DNA of 64,000 nt from Syngnathus acus (taxonomy: Eukaryota; Chordata; Actinopteri; Syngnathiformes; Syngnathidae). Position 1 is the stretch's first letter, and every line of letters starts with the position of its first letter. The notes under the pieces were generated by a model. It did not search any database. It was not told the DNA's origin and was given only the letters and a program-made list of their open reading frames with translations. The DNA lies in NCBI RefSeq assembly GCF_901709675.1, contig NC_051097.1, positions 7,728,039 to 7,792,038 of the forward strand, in the 5' to 3' direction. Both the position numbers and the translations under genes were made by a program. Shown piece after piece: positions 14,503 to 36,568 of this stretch.

Positions 14503-14526
14503 TTACCTCTTGGCCATCGCAAGCTG
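14503..14526 (-). pseudogene. tRNA-Ser 5' end fragment (tRNA-like relic)
   Basis: Read on the minus strand, this stretch matches the first 20 or so bases of the intact tRNA-Ser at 15454..15535 with one inserted base and one substitution (GCTTGCGATGGCCAAGAGGT). No anticodon arm or T-arm follows. It may be a truncated tRNA copy, a tRNA-derived SINE head, or a short chance match. Confidence 0.4.
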
Positions 14527-15453
14527 TCAGTCTTGTAGTCCATTTCAATTGGTCAATACTTGAGTTTTTTCTCTGTATGAAAAGAAACTACCAACAAAAT
14601 AACTCTCATGGTCTAAAAATCATGCTGTCTCTCACAAGTCAGAGCAAATTTTCCCTTGGTCAACTTCCCTAAAGCCTTCAAGTTCGGCAGGTCGGCAGTC
14701 CTTTACATAGAAAATGTGCTGCTTATTCAGTACTTGCACTATGTCAAGACACTGTTGGGATCTTCCCATGGACAAAGCGGGAAGAGATGTTTAAAGTGAA
14801 AGAAACCAGTGCAGTCCTTCAGATCTCACAGGACTGACATTAAGTCTAAATGCGTTCCATATGGAGCAAACGTCTACCCCAGGTGGATGTGAGCAAGAGT
14901 TGTTTTCTCCTGCCGCGGTTCGTACCTGTAATTCCCACAGACTAGGCCAAAAATGCTTGGAGCCTGCTCGGGGTGTCTTATCAGCTCTAATGATGCCATA
15001 GATGGAGGCCGCGTTTCAACTTTGACATTGAAATGCTGACGGTCGACGCTGCAAATGCTGCTCGACGAAGACGGATGGGATTTTCACAGTGTTGACCATT
15101 TATTCAAATCTGATGTCTATTTTTTGAACTTTTCTGGAGTAAAAGACTGAAAGTAAAAACTGCATCTACATTTTATTCAATAAAGCACATTTTTTAATTA
15201 AATTGGATCAAATTGCTATGGAACAATATTTCACCTGATCCAAATCGCTTAGGTTGTCATAAATTAATTTAGAGTTGGCATTCATCCCTATAGAATATGC
15301 CTCAGCGCTTGAACAATTTTAGATCAAACCGTCAGGGATTACTGGCAAGACCTCTCTTCATATCATATGACAGATCCTTTAGTGTCTTTGATAACCCGAG
15401 TAAGTGCAATAATGAAGTTGGTTACATTTCTATTTGGTGTGCATAAATTACAT

Positions 15454-15535
15454 CGCTGCGAGCAGGGTTCGAACCTGCGCGGGAAGATCCCATTGGATTT
15501 CGAGTCCAACGCCTTAACCTCTCGGCCATCGCAGC
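15454..15535 (-). tRNA. tRNA-Ser (anticodon CGA)
   Basis: This 82-nt cloverleaf carries serine to UCG codons. The acceptor stem pairs GCTGCGA at the 5' end with TCGCAGC before discriminator G. The A box (TGGCCGAGAGG) and B box (GGTTCGAACCC) are intact, and a long variable arm of the serine type is present. The anticodon CGA is at 15500..15502 (minus sense), in the loop CTCGAAA. It has no intron, and CCA is not encoded, as usual in eukaryotes. It is an isolated gene about 2.4 kb beyond the tbx5a poly(A) signal. Oddly, no run of four T occurs within about 90 nt downstream, so the usual RNA polymerase III terminator is missing. Confidence 0.95.
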
Positions 15536-17860
15536 TGTGGTAGTTCACATTTCGCTGCTGTACAGGACTACCCTTAAGACTTTCTGATCTACCACGATCC
15601 AATTAGACAAGAGCAGAAACTTGAAACATAAAAACTTAAGTGTGTTTACCTATAAAAACAAATACTCAAGTTTGTAACACAGTGTAGTGCTTTGCTTCTC
15701 ACCCTGTCATCACTGTATCATCCCTGTCTGATTCTCCCGGAGCACGCCTCCGCCCCCCCTCGCCCCCACCGCCTCCTTAACGCCCCCCCGTCCCTCAGGA
15801 TTCCAGCCAGGAGTGGTGCTGAAAGACTGAACGTGGGAGATGGAAAGGTCTTTGCTTCCATTTCAGCGCTCCCGTCCCAGAGGTTGCGTCTGCCAGCTGC
15901 TGAGGCAAAGAGCGCCTGCCCCTGCACAGATGTAGCTTTCCCATTAGCTTGACGCATGTCTCTGTTGATATGGCGGACATCTTTACAGGAACCAGAAAAT
16001 GCGTTATCTGATGGAGGGACCATTTCACATCGAACCCATAGCCAGCCGGACCGCAAGACCCGATCCGGGAATCAAACACATGTCCTGGAAATAGGCCAGA
16101 AACGTGTTCAGAACTTGATTATATCTGCCGCCGTTTTTCCTGCCCGATGCCTCGTTGATTGAGGCCCGACTTTTCAAACGTCTTCATTACAAATCTTTGT
16201 ACTCACCCAGGAAAGATCGTCTCTTTAAAAGGATTCAGAAGCCTCCCATGTGGACTTTTCAAACGGCTGTTGATGAGCTAAGCAAAGATGCAACAGTTTA
16301 ACAATGGAAGCAGATGTTTTGGATGAGACGGATTTGATTCTTTGGAAGAAAGAAAAAAAAAAGCTTTCTGTGCCGGGAGCTCATCCATCTGCGGTGATCC
16401 TCGTTTCAGTACATCTTAATAACGTAATCCCCCTCCCTCGTTTTTCTAGCCCGAGGAATGCTCTTGTTCTTGCACTCTTCTACTTTGTCATACGGGGGCA
16501 CCCGCTCTTTGATTTGTTTAGCTTCTCTCATTGGAGGCCGACTCGGGCCATGACTCATCATTTCTCTGAAACGATTGAATTTTTTTTTTCCCTCCCTCCA
16601 AAATGTCTCAAGTCTGGCCTACCGAAAGAATCATTACTAGGGGGGTCTTTCATCCTTCTTTCGGCCCTTTAAGGTTTCAACATATTTTGAGTAGTCCCCA
16701 AGAGCATTTCATCATGTTCATTTGGTGGTTTATTTTCTCAATCCTATCTAGTCCTTTCACGCCAGGTAAAGATAGACACTCATTATCCAAATAAACCGGC
16801 AGCGTACCTGGACCGGAGTTTCATCCATCTTCCAGGCTCTCTCATTTATTCTCCAACCATTTGTTTCTTGCTGACGTATCAGCAGACTTTCAAACGCTGA
16901 CCATGATAACTGAAGCCCTGGCCAAAGGTTCCAGCTCCTCCCTTTGAAAAGCTGACCCGTTCTTTAAATGTTTAAAGAGCTTATTGCATCATCGGTCCTC
17001 GCCCACACATGCATGTTTGGGTGAGTCGAGGGTGGAATTGGAGGGGGGGGCTCGCCGGGGGTGGGAGTTGTAATACATCATGTGTTTAAGCAGTGGAGGG
17101 GAGGAGGAGGTTGTTCAGGGTTAATGACCGGCTCTCTCTGTGGGCCGTGCCGGCGGTTCTCCGAGAGGATAAGACTGGCGGTGTCGGGGCATCTGGAGCG
17201 CCGGGGTCACGTCGCTCACTTCAAAGGAGGCCGGGAGCCTAGGTCAGCGCGTTTGGGCCCGTGGGGTGCGGGACAGAGCGGAGGGGTGCTCGGAGGGATT
17301 GAGAACAGGATCATGAGGAGTAAAAGAGATGAAGAGGCCGAGCGACGGCTGGAGACAGTGGAAGACAAATAGGAGCGAGGCGGAGACGCTGCAAGGGTCA
17401 CGGGATGGGGGCGGGGAGACGGATGGACGGACAATTTTTCAAGTCAGATTTCCGTCTTATTAAAGAGCTGCTGTGAGTGAGCGTAAACAAATACTTCTGT
17501 AAATGAAGCCTTACAAGTCCGTTTGGATAATGCTACGTGAGGTAAATCAGAGGAGAAGAAGCGATGGCTGTGATTCAAACATTAAAATGAAGGGAAATTT
17601 TGCTAACCTGATTGCTAATTAATGGACTTTTATGTTTGACACTGAAATGGCTAGTGTGACGTAGCGCTGACGTTAGTGAGCAAGCTAGCCGTTTTGTTTT
17701 GCTATATCCATTGAGCCTTGGGATATTTTAACCAAAACATGTGACGGACATTTTATCAACACACCTGGACGCTGTTTTTGTTTCGTCCCGTTGTCTTCCT
17801 TACTTAAGTCGACGACAATATGACGCTAATCCCGAAAAAACAGACAAAAACAAGTAGTCT
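15536..17860. other. Gene-free DNA between the tRNA and the tbx5a 3' end
   Basis: No exon supported. Open frames at 16304..16672 and 17061..17372 lack recognisable protein content or splice context. A purine- and GC-rich stretch (17040..17420) is unexplained. Confidence 0.55.
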
Positions 17861-17866
17861 TTTAAA

Positions 17867-17872
17867 TTTATT
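17867..17872 (-). terminator. tbx5a: Likely tbx5a poly(A) signal
   Basis: AATAAA on the minus strand, about 1.19 kb past the tbx5a stop codon. It lies at the end of an AT-rich stretch (17870..19058) that reads like a vertebrate 3' UTR. Other A-rich signals in between cannot be excluded without transcript data. Confidence 0.45.
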
Positions 17873-19058
17873 GCAAGTTTTCCGTTATGTACATGGATAT
17901 TTACAAAGATATCCTAATGTGTACTTAGATACATACTGACCTCTGCATAGTAATCTCCCGGTTTCCATCGGAGTATGATTAGAAAACACTATACAAAAAA
18001 AAAAAAAGGGCTATAAAATAACATAACCATCTATCGTAGCTACATGCATGGACGGGCAATTTACATGAGTGACAAATAAATACTATTGACAAATAACATT
18101 CTATCAGCTACAAGTATTAAAAATAATCCTTTGTCCACATGGAAGGTGTGGCGACAATAATTTTGAGCTTTTTGTTTTTTTCACATATATCAAGTAGGTT
18201 CCGTAAAACTACATTCCCTGTGGTATCCCGCTGCTAAGCCTGTTTTAATTCTATTGTTAGCGAATGCAAGCTTTCACCGTGTTTAACATAAAACTGCAAC
18301 GTTCTTATGACATTTTTGTGGCCCAGACTTGAGTTTTTTGTTTTTCTGAACCTGCAAAGGAAGCCAGTAATCGTCTCAACATAGCAACACAATTATAGGA
18401 ATGAAGAAAAATGGATACCTGCAAATAACAAATATCAGCCTGTTTTATGTGGGGTGTTGTCGTAAGAAAGAAAATTGCAATTTGGGTGAACATTTTAGTA
18501 CAAGTACGTAACAATTTTCTTGACCTGTGTTTTGAATACTCAAACATCTCATTAATTTCTTAAAGACCATGTAAAGCAAATTCGGAGATTCATTTTTGGA
18601 TACATTGTTCAAATTTGAAGGCAACTGGTGTGCAAAGACTGAGAACTGATGCTGTAGTTTTGGCAAAACTGTAAATATGGCAGTGAAGTGGGTTGGAGAA
18701 GCGAGCATTTGGGCTGAACTATACTAGGTCCTGCTCAGATTTAAGATTGGACCACAAATAAGAGTGATGTTTTTTTTCTACATGTGCCTTTTAATTGACT
18801 ACCAATCAGTCCATGGTGCGCCCTCGGCCAGTCTCAGCGGTGATAGACTCCGGCTTCCTTGTAGAGATTGGAAACGAATGAGTGGAGACAAACAAATGTA
18901 GGCCCAAAACCCAATAGAGTCACTGGAGATCCACACCAAAGTCTTTGTTTCTTTCGAGTCTTTTTTGTGTGTGTGTGCTGTCATTGTGTGCGTTCAAGCG
19001 CCACTAATCTCATGTTCATGCTGCTTATAAGTGCCCAACTGCAATTCGGAAAGCTCCC
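17873..19058 (-). other. tbx5a: tbx5a 3' UTR (probable)
   Basis: AT-rich sequence between the stop codon and the likely poly(A) signal, with no other gene. It includes a T-box half-site-like AGGTGTGG at 18144. The extent is inferred. Confidence 0.5.
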
Positions 19059-29750
<10,692 letters not shown>

Positions 29751-30239
29751 ATCTGGACTACAAAAGCCCCCACAAAAAAATAAAAATAATAATAAAATAA
29801 AATAAAAACAAGGAGCACGCTTTGATTTAGAATTTTTAGATTGACAAAGACATTAAGTACGCAAAAAAATAGCGTGTCAAGTCATTTAGCCAGCAAATGA
29901 AGTATGTTGTTGATGTTCGGCACATAACGGTCCACACGTGACACCTGGGAAGGCCCACAGGACCCTATCTTGCCCCCCCCTTTTTAGCTCAACATGATCT
30001 CATTTTACTTTTTGGGGAGATATTTGTAGTATCACTATATTACAATGAAATGAGCATTGTTTCCACAAAACACGATGACGCTACGGATCAGGTTTATCTT
30101 ACCCCCAACCAAAAGACAAGGGAAAAAAGAAAAAGAAAAATCACGACGACGCTTCAGAGAATAGTCTTTACTTCCTCAAACAATCAAAAAATAAAAAGTC
30201 CAAATAATCCACCCAAGGCTCGGTATCTCCAAGTATTCA

Positions 30240-30523
30240 TCTTTTGATCGCGAAATACGAGCTCCAGAGCGGCGGAGTTCGTGCGTGTCCGGCGACAGGG
30301 CTTCGCGTCTCGGCGTCGGCTATGAGGAGCTACCCGGCGGTTGCCTGCAAGTGGCTGAAATGCTGGCGGTGCATTTTAGGGCTGGCGGCGCTCGAGTGAG
30401 CCGCGGCGGTTACATGCGTCGAGCATTGGCTGCCTTGCGCTTGGGTCCCCCGGGAGCAGGTCGGCCACCTCCTTCTTTTCTCTTCACTCTTACGAGACCC
30501 CCCCTTCTTCCCACCTCTCTCTT

Positions 30524-30565
<42 letters not shown>

Positions 30566-30620
30566 CACCGAGCCAATGAGCATCAATGGGCAAGCGTGCG
30601 AAGCGGAAGTTGTATCCTTG
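30240..30620. promoter_or_regulatory. tbx5a: GC-rich region upstream of the tbx5a ATG exon
   Basis: A CpG- and GC-rich stretch 0.5 to 0.9 kb upstream of the ATG exon, next to CT and GATA repeats. It is a candidate alternative promoter or non-coding first exon of tbx5a. A minus-strand donor-like GTAAGATAAA occurs at about 30093..30102. Transcript ends are not visible in the sequence. Confidence 0.4.
30514..30563. repeat. CT-rich simple repeat
   Basis: CT dinucleotide tract with a few interruptions. Confidence 0.95.
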
Positions 30621-30667
30621 CGTTGGGAGGGCTTAAAAAGGAGTGTGTGTGGGGGGGGGAGGGAGTC

Positions 30668-30757
<90 letters not shown>
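30668..30757. repeat. (GATA)22 microsatellite
   Basis: 90 bp of uninterrupted GATA/TAGA units. Serine/isoleucine/tyrosine/leucine-repeat frames across it are artefacts. Confidence 0.98.
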
Positions 30758-32024
30758 CATACATACATAGTCTCGCCCCAATAAAAGATAGTTGAATAGA
30801 TACCAAAATTTCATGGAAAAGAAAATGCACTAAATAATCGTTCCACAAATAAATAGCCCGCCTCAGTTTGTAATTTTGTAATGGGCCCCCAACTAACATT
30901 CGAACCCTTGGCCGGATGTCATGCAGTCACCGCAGCCACAGTTAGGCGCCATACTGATTTCTTTCCTATGGTGACTTAGAATTTCATGCACATTTTTGAT
31001 GTGAAGTGGTTATATCGCCCTAAATTCGTTCTAAATTGAGATCCTGGTCTCCTTTTAAGTTTGCAAACCGCATCAGTGTGCTGAAGGGCTACCTCAAGAG
31101 TGAGTGTGTGCGCGCGCACGCGCGTGTCGCGTTAAACAAACGGTGGCATCATGTTTTTTCTAGACTTTGTTGTTAAAAGAAAATGACTTCCCAATGACTC
31201 CACTTCCGTTTACAAACAAATGAAGTGGTTTAAAACGGCCTTTTTAGGTGTTCAGGTTTGACATCAGTTTTGCTGCACACGGCAAAAAAAACATTTGATC
31301 GTGCATGCAGGATGTTGTGCTTGATACTTATATTGAATCATAATACACCAAACTTTGACTTTCTGTACTAATTATTTATGTAATTGTTGATTATTTCATT
31401 TACGTCTTACGTTTTGGGAGCAAAAAGTTGATTTATTACAGAATGCAAAGAGAACATTTCATTTGTACTTCCAGTAAGAAATGCTGCACAATTCACATTA
31501 TCCCAAGTTGCTCCGAACGCGCCGTTTAGTGCAAAATATATATTTGAATGTGTACGCAAATTGGTGATTTTCTTATTTCCTAAATGTGTTTGGAACCGAA
31601 ACGTGATCTGTTGCGATAGGTTTTATATTGTGATGAGCGCGCTATAAACAGTTACGAACGCGTTATCAAGTGTGCTGCAACAGTTGTTCGTTAACTTTTT
31701 TGCCCCCCCCCAAAATAAAAGAAAAAAGCCAGTAAACTTGAGAACGAGCATGTTGAAATTTAAATTGCATAATTGTAATTCAGTAGATGCCAATCCAGTC
31801 ATTCTAAGAACAAGTTTAACACTGCCAGTACAATTAATTAAAAAAACAAAAAGTAAGAATATGAATTGTTGTATTATATCATAATAACAATTTCAAACCT
31901 TTTTAAATTTCGTTTGATAATGAAAAAATAAATAAAATAAAACCTGCACCTTCGGCACAAATCAAATATTCTAATTTATCATATTTATAGCGACTTTGCG
32001 CTAACACCATTAGAGCGCATGTTT

Positions 32025-32042
32025 ACGTCACGTGACACGTGG
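32025..32042. promoter_or_regulatory. Double CACGTG E-box with CRE-like flank
   Basis: A palindromic GTCACGTGAC (32027..32036) is followed by a second CACGTG (32036..32041), preceded by ACGTCA. It lies between the probable tbx5a non-coding exon and the ATG exon. Binding by bHLH or CREB-type factors is inferred. Confidence 0.35.
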
Positions 32043-32459
32043 CGCGCAAATCTAATCCCGCACGCGCACACTCACATTTAGGATTAGGTAAGAAAATCAT
32101 TTTCTTAGAGACTTCACTCTAGTTTATCTTACATAATTTGCGTTTGCTTTAAAATCACATGGTGTCCCTAAATTGCGAAATGACGCGCGCATTAAGATTA
32201 AACTTGTATTGCTTGCTCTCCTATTTCCTCACCCATTTTAAAAGTAGTCACTTTGCTTATGCATACTTTCAAATCCACAAATCCTCCAAAATAAATGTGT
32301 GCAGACTAATTAGCATTCAGTCTAATATTGAAGAACCGCGCACAAGAACAAGGCCAACATTTAGCGAATGCACGCGCAAAATTTCTATCACATGAATTCA
32401 TAACAAAACTGTCAGTGTGCGACACACACACTCGTTTAAAAATTGATTAATCAAAAACA

Positions 32460-32505
32460 GTACACACACACACGCACGCACACACACACGCACGCACACA
32501 CACTG
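32460..32505. repeat. CA-rich microsatellite
   Basis: CA dinucleotides with CG interruptions. Confidence 0.9.
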
Positions 32506-32538
32506 GACTAAAATATACTTACAGTAGGTGCTCCTTAC

Positions 32539-32618
32539 CTCCTTGGCTGTGCTCTGACGTGTGTCTTCAGGCAGCTCGCAGGAACTTTTTGGCTGCAGGC
32601 AGGACTGCTTGGGTCCGC
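32539..32618 (-). other. tbx5a: Probable tbx5a 5' non-coding exon
   Basis: On the minus strand a TTTTTGCAG acceptor is followed by 80 nt and a strong GAG/GTAAGGAG donor. The segment is non-AT-rich inside AT-rich DNA. The ATG exon at 29757 begins with its own acceptor, so at least one non-coding exon is required upstream, and this is the best candidate. It could belong to another transcript. Confidence 0.5.
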
Positions 32619-33239
32619 CTGCAAAAATATCAACACGTGGAAGCCAATATGGACGGGAGGCAAAAACAAAGTGTCAGCTAGGCCAGGTGACGGAATAAGC
32701 ACCAAACAGGCCGTTGATGTTCGCTCCTTTGTGGACCGGCTGCAGTGTCGTCACATCCAAATATGTTTTGGACCCTTCCTTGAGCCAAGGCGCGCCAATT
32801 AGAAAATTCCCTGAGCCTTTACGTAAGACAAAAATGTCAGGAAGTATGCGTGCTGAAGTAGGCTAATGATAATGAATGTTATTGTTGTGTCTGTCGTGCA
32901 GGCATGCATGAATAGCTGAACAAACATCTTTTTTTTTTTTAATAATCAGTAGAACAAAACTGGCAAACATACAGTTATGTTTTGGTTTGTCTAGCAGCAT
33001 TTTTCTTTCCGGTTGCTTTTCTCAATTTGTTCTTCTATTGTTTAGCAGCCAAGCAAGATGGTACCAATGTTTGCTCATTCTTTTTTAATGACTACTTCAT
33101 AAAAAAGTGAGGAAAAAATATTATATTTGCAGTCAATGGGGTACAAAAGTCTGTAAAATGGCATTTTTTTTCTTCTTTCTCCTCTTCTGCAGACAAGTGT
33201 GATGACTTACAAGAAAGTTTTCTTTGCCACCATTTTTGT

Positions 33240-33720
33240 GACATTGCTAAGTAAGAAAAGATAGAGATGCAAAACTTTGAAAATAACATTTGGACAATCT
33301 CCAACTTCTTCCATTTTTTTAACATATAACATTGGTCTGTCTGAATGGAGTTTAAAAACTTAGGGGAAAACTATTTTTGTATATTTTTAAGTAAGCAAGC
33401 CTGGTGGTGCAGAAATGTCAAAATTAGAAAGGAATGTATTTGTTTTCCTTTTTGTAAAAATAAGATGTGGTGCAAAACTGAGAAAATAATGCAATCGGTT
33501 GTACTCTATTTCTCCTAATTTTTACAAATTTTTTAAATAGGTGAGCATTAAGGTGCAAAACTCTGAAATAAAAAAGCCCATTTGGGTCTTGTACCCCCAT
33601 CTCACCCCGTCACCCCTTATTATATTGTTTGGCAGGCAAGCATGGAAGTGCAAAACTGACAAAATAAAATTCTGCATTTGTTGACCCTCCACTTGATGAA
33701 ATTTTGATTAAAAAAAAAAA
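33240..33720. repeat. Diverged minisatellite-like array
   Basis: The phrase GTGCAAAACT(G/C)TGA-AAATAA or a close variant recurs near 33269, 33410, 33471, 33556 and 33648, with related flanks (GTAAG/GCAAGC before it, TTT-rich after it). Spacing is irregular, roughly 60 to 140 bp, so this is an old decayed tandem array. Confidence 0.5.
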
Positions 33721-34404
33721 GCATTTGTCTTTAAGCATGTGTGCAAACGTGACATTAATTAGCTTTTTGCAAGAAAACTTTGAATGAGCCTCCGGCCATC
33801 TTTCTTCTGATTGATCGTCTTCTTTCCAATCCAGCCTGCCAGCCTGGCCACGCAAGGGCCTGTGAACTGTGACCTCTCGAATGACTTCACCCTTGTTCTA
33901 TTGGACTAAGACGAGCATGATAAGCTATCTGCGCCTCCATGGCAACACGCGGCCCAAAGGTACACACACAAATTCACACACCTCCACACACGTACATATT
34001 GATGTACAAGAGGTCCACTTTTCCAGGCCGAGTGGCACGCCTCGGCCCTTGGTGACTGGGCGGGCCTTTTGGTGGTCGGGTTGGGCGAGCCGGGGGGCTG
34101 ACATGTTCCTGCAAACAATCACATCACACACACGGGGACCCACATTCCAACTTCCTGATCAAGCCAGCACCAGTACACACACAGACACGCAAAGCTCGGT
34201 CGACATCCCCCACGCTAGCCCAGATGCAAAGAAACGAGCAAGGGGTGGGCTTAGATATTTATTAGGGCAACAAAATTAATAGTTGTCTCTCAAAACTTGT
34301 CAATCTCTAATGTGATATGATGAAAATTCCTTCACACAAAAGGGCAAGCTCATTTGGACACAAGTGAGGCGACGCCTGACTTGAGCCACATGTCTTGTAC
34401 TCTG

Positions 34405-34418
34405 CTGCCCTCTAGTGT
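34405..34418 (-). promoter_or_regulatory. CTCF-like motif, 13/14, reverse
   Basis: CTGCCCTCTAGTGT differs from the reverse CTCF core only at its last base. Confidence 0.4.
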
Positions 34419-34598
34419 TGTATTTTCGAATTAGCTCATTCATTGTATTAGTGGCTAGTTTGCAGGGACGTTGAAAACCTGCACTCATATCTATGTCACG
34501 ATGTAATATCTGCATTTTCTGACTGTTTCCTGCCAAATTCCCTTGTCGTGAACACAAGTTTGTTTTGTTGTATGAATGTGGTTACTCTGGTTATTTGT

Positions 34599-34612
34599 CT
34601 GCCATCTAGTGG
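34599..34612 (-). promoter_or_regulatory. CTCF-like motif, 14/14, reverse
   Basis: CTGCCATCTAGTGG matches the reverse complement of CCASYAGRKGGCRS at every position and lies 194 bp from a second reverse motif. Confidence 0.6.
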
Positions 34613-36554
34613 ACGAGCAATTAATTGTCCTGCCTGTCACCTGAGTCGTCGTAAATTACTATATTTCGTACGAATTAAGTAATTTAAGTCATTTCCCGCA
34701 GCATATACAGCTGATTGTTGGGAATCAGTGGAAAAGATTATATAGGCGCCCTTGGGGTCACTCGAAATAAATATGAGAAGTGTGGCCGCGTCGTGACGCA
34801 CACATGGCGTGTAAAAGCCCAGCTAACGACCATGGGAAGCGTGCGGTGTGGTCCCCTCTTAATATCCACAGACCTGGGTGGGGGAGTGGAGGGGAGAGCC
34901 TGGGGGCCATCACGTCTCACCTCGGTGGGGTCACGGCACCTCGAAACCTCGACATGTTCAAATGCACAAATTACGACGCTTGTCAAATCCAGAAATTATA
35001 AACGAGGCCGTTTCTAAATCACACCTTGACTCTTTGCTCCATCCAGAAAAGGTTCCTCTGGTATATGAAAACAACTAAAACATATCTTTTTTAAATTATA
35101 GTGAACCCTCGTTTATCACAGGTAAACTTTTTAAAGTATTCATGTTACAGTTGCTTGCAGTTTTCCCAATTAAGAGGCAAAGCGTGCTTGTTTCAAGTTG
35201 GGGTTTTTTCTCCCAGTTAAAATTTACTTTAAAATTAACACCAAACATAGAGAGAATAAAGATGATAGCGTTAAACTATGAATCCACTGTTATTGCACTG
35301 CATCTCTTCTCGTAGCCTCAAATCGATTTACCTCCTTTCAATAACAAAAATGAATGGACAGAATTGCTCCAATCAGCATGACCCATCTACCTGTAGGGCC
35401 GTACCAAGTGTGTATTGAATGAAGGGGTGTGTCATTGATTTGGACAAACAATTTCTCTTTTGCATCGGTATTTTGAATCTGTCCAAATATGGACATCATA
35501 TAAATCATTTTGAAGGTGTTTCCTTCTAAATATTGTCATATATTGATGTTAGATTCAACATCCACCATTTGGGTGTCTTTGAATTTTGAGGTGTTTTTTA
35601 CCTGGAGTGGGCGGAACCAAGGGCTATTTAAACAGCAAGGTGAAAGTGCCTCTGTTTGATTGTCTGACACTGGCTTTGTGGAAGTGCCTCTGAAAAGGAA
35701 TGTTTTTACTTGGAGTCAGTATTTTATTGAGCTTTTCCATTTTAAAATGAAAACAAAAGGAGGATAACGCAAGGATTAATCAGCTCGGGGCCACCAAGAC
35801 AGCCGGTAAGAATGCTGATTTCCTAATTTATCAAAGAAGAAATAATTTAGCTTACGGCTATAAAAATGAGCACGTCTGCTGACTCAATTTGTGTGTTATG
35901 ATGACCTTGACTCGCATGGTGTTGATTCAATTGTCACGTGTTGTGCATGCATTTGGAGTCCAAATGCATTTCCTTTTGGAAAGTCACAATGATTAGTTTT
36001 GAATGAACATGCTTGGCGCTACGGACACTTGAGTTTGGCTGCAGCTCAGACATGTGCTTGCTTGTTGTGTGACTTCCTGTTTGTGGGAAGTGTGACCAAT
36101 GCGGTTCGCTGAATGTCTTCTTTGATTCATCGCGCTGCTATTCTGGGGTACCATGAGAGGCCTCAGGCCATGTAGCTGCTGCTGCTATTTATAAGAAGGA
36201 ACCCATGCATGCTGTGTGTGTGAAGTTTTTGGTGTGTGTGTGTGCGTATGTGCCAGTCGTAAGATCTTTGCATACTGATGACGGAGTGGTGGGACCACAA
36301 TGTATTCTGAGGGATGCTGGTGGTGTAATGTGAGCTTTGAGAGCCAAACTTTGTCTGTGCGTCCGTGTTTGTGTTTATTGCTACATTAAGAGTTTGAGTT
36401 GTGACCCTTTTCTCTTAGAAAATAAAACAATGAGGATATTTCCCCCACGTGCACTCTATACTGTACACACTATTATTATTATTTTTTAATTATTTGTCCC
36501 TTTTTTTTAGTCAAACTCAGTGATTCTCGCAAAGGTATCATTATTAGTACTCTG

Positions 36555-36568
36555 GCTCCCTCTAGTGG
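36555..36568 (-). promoter_or_regulatory. CTCF-like motif, 13/14, reverse
   Basis: GCTCCCTCTAGTGG has one mismatch (T for G at the third position). Confidence 0.4.

Larger units (their letters stand above)
8151..15453. other. Gene-free intergenic DNA with candidate regulatory sites
   Basis: No coding exon supported. Contents: two 12/14 forward CTCF-like motifs (8152, 9239), a TCF/LEF plus homeodomain site cluster (8506..8545), a perfect 43-bp tandem duplication (10825..10910), a CA microsatellite (11975..11998), one perfect reverse CTCF-like motif (12769..12782) and a G homopolymer near 13565. Confidence 0.6.

Noticed and set aside
30410-30899. Open frames rich in Ser-Ile-Tyr-Leu or Arg-Glu
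   Set aside because: Translations of the GATA and CT simple repeats; no start, splice or protein signature.
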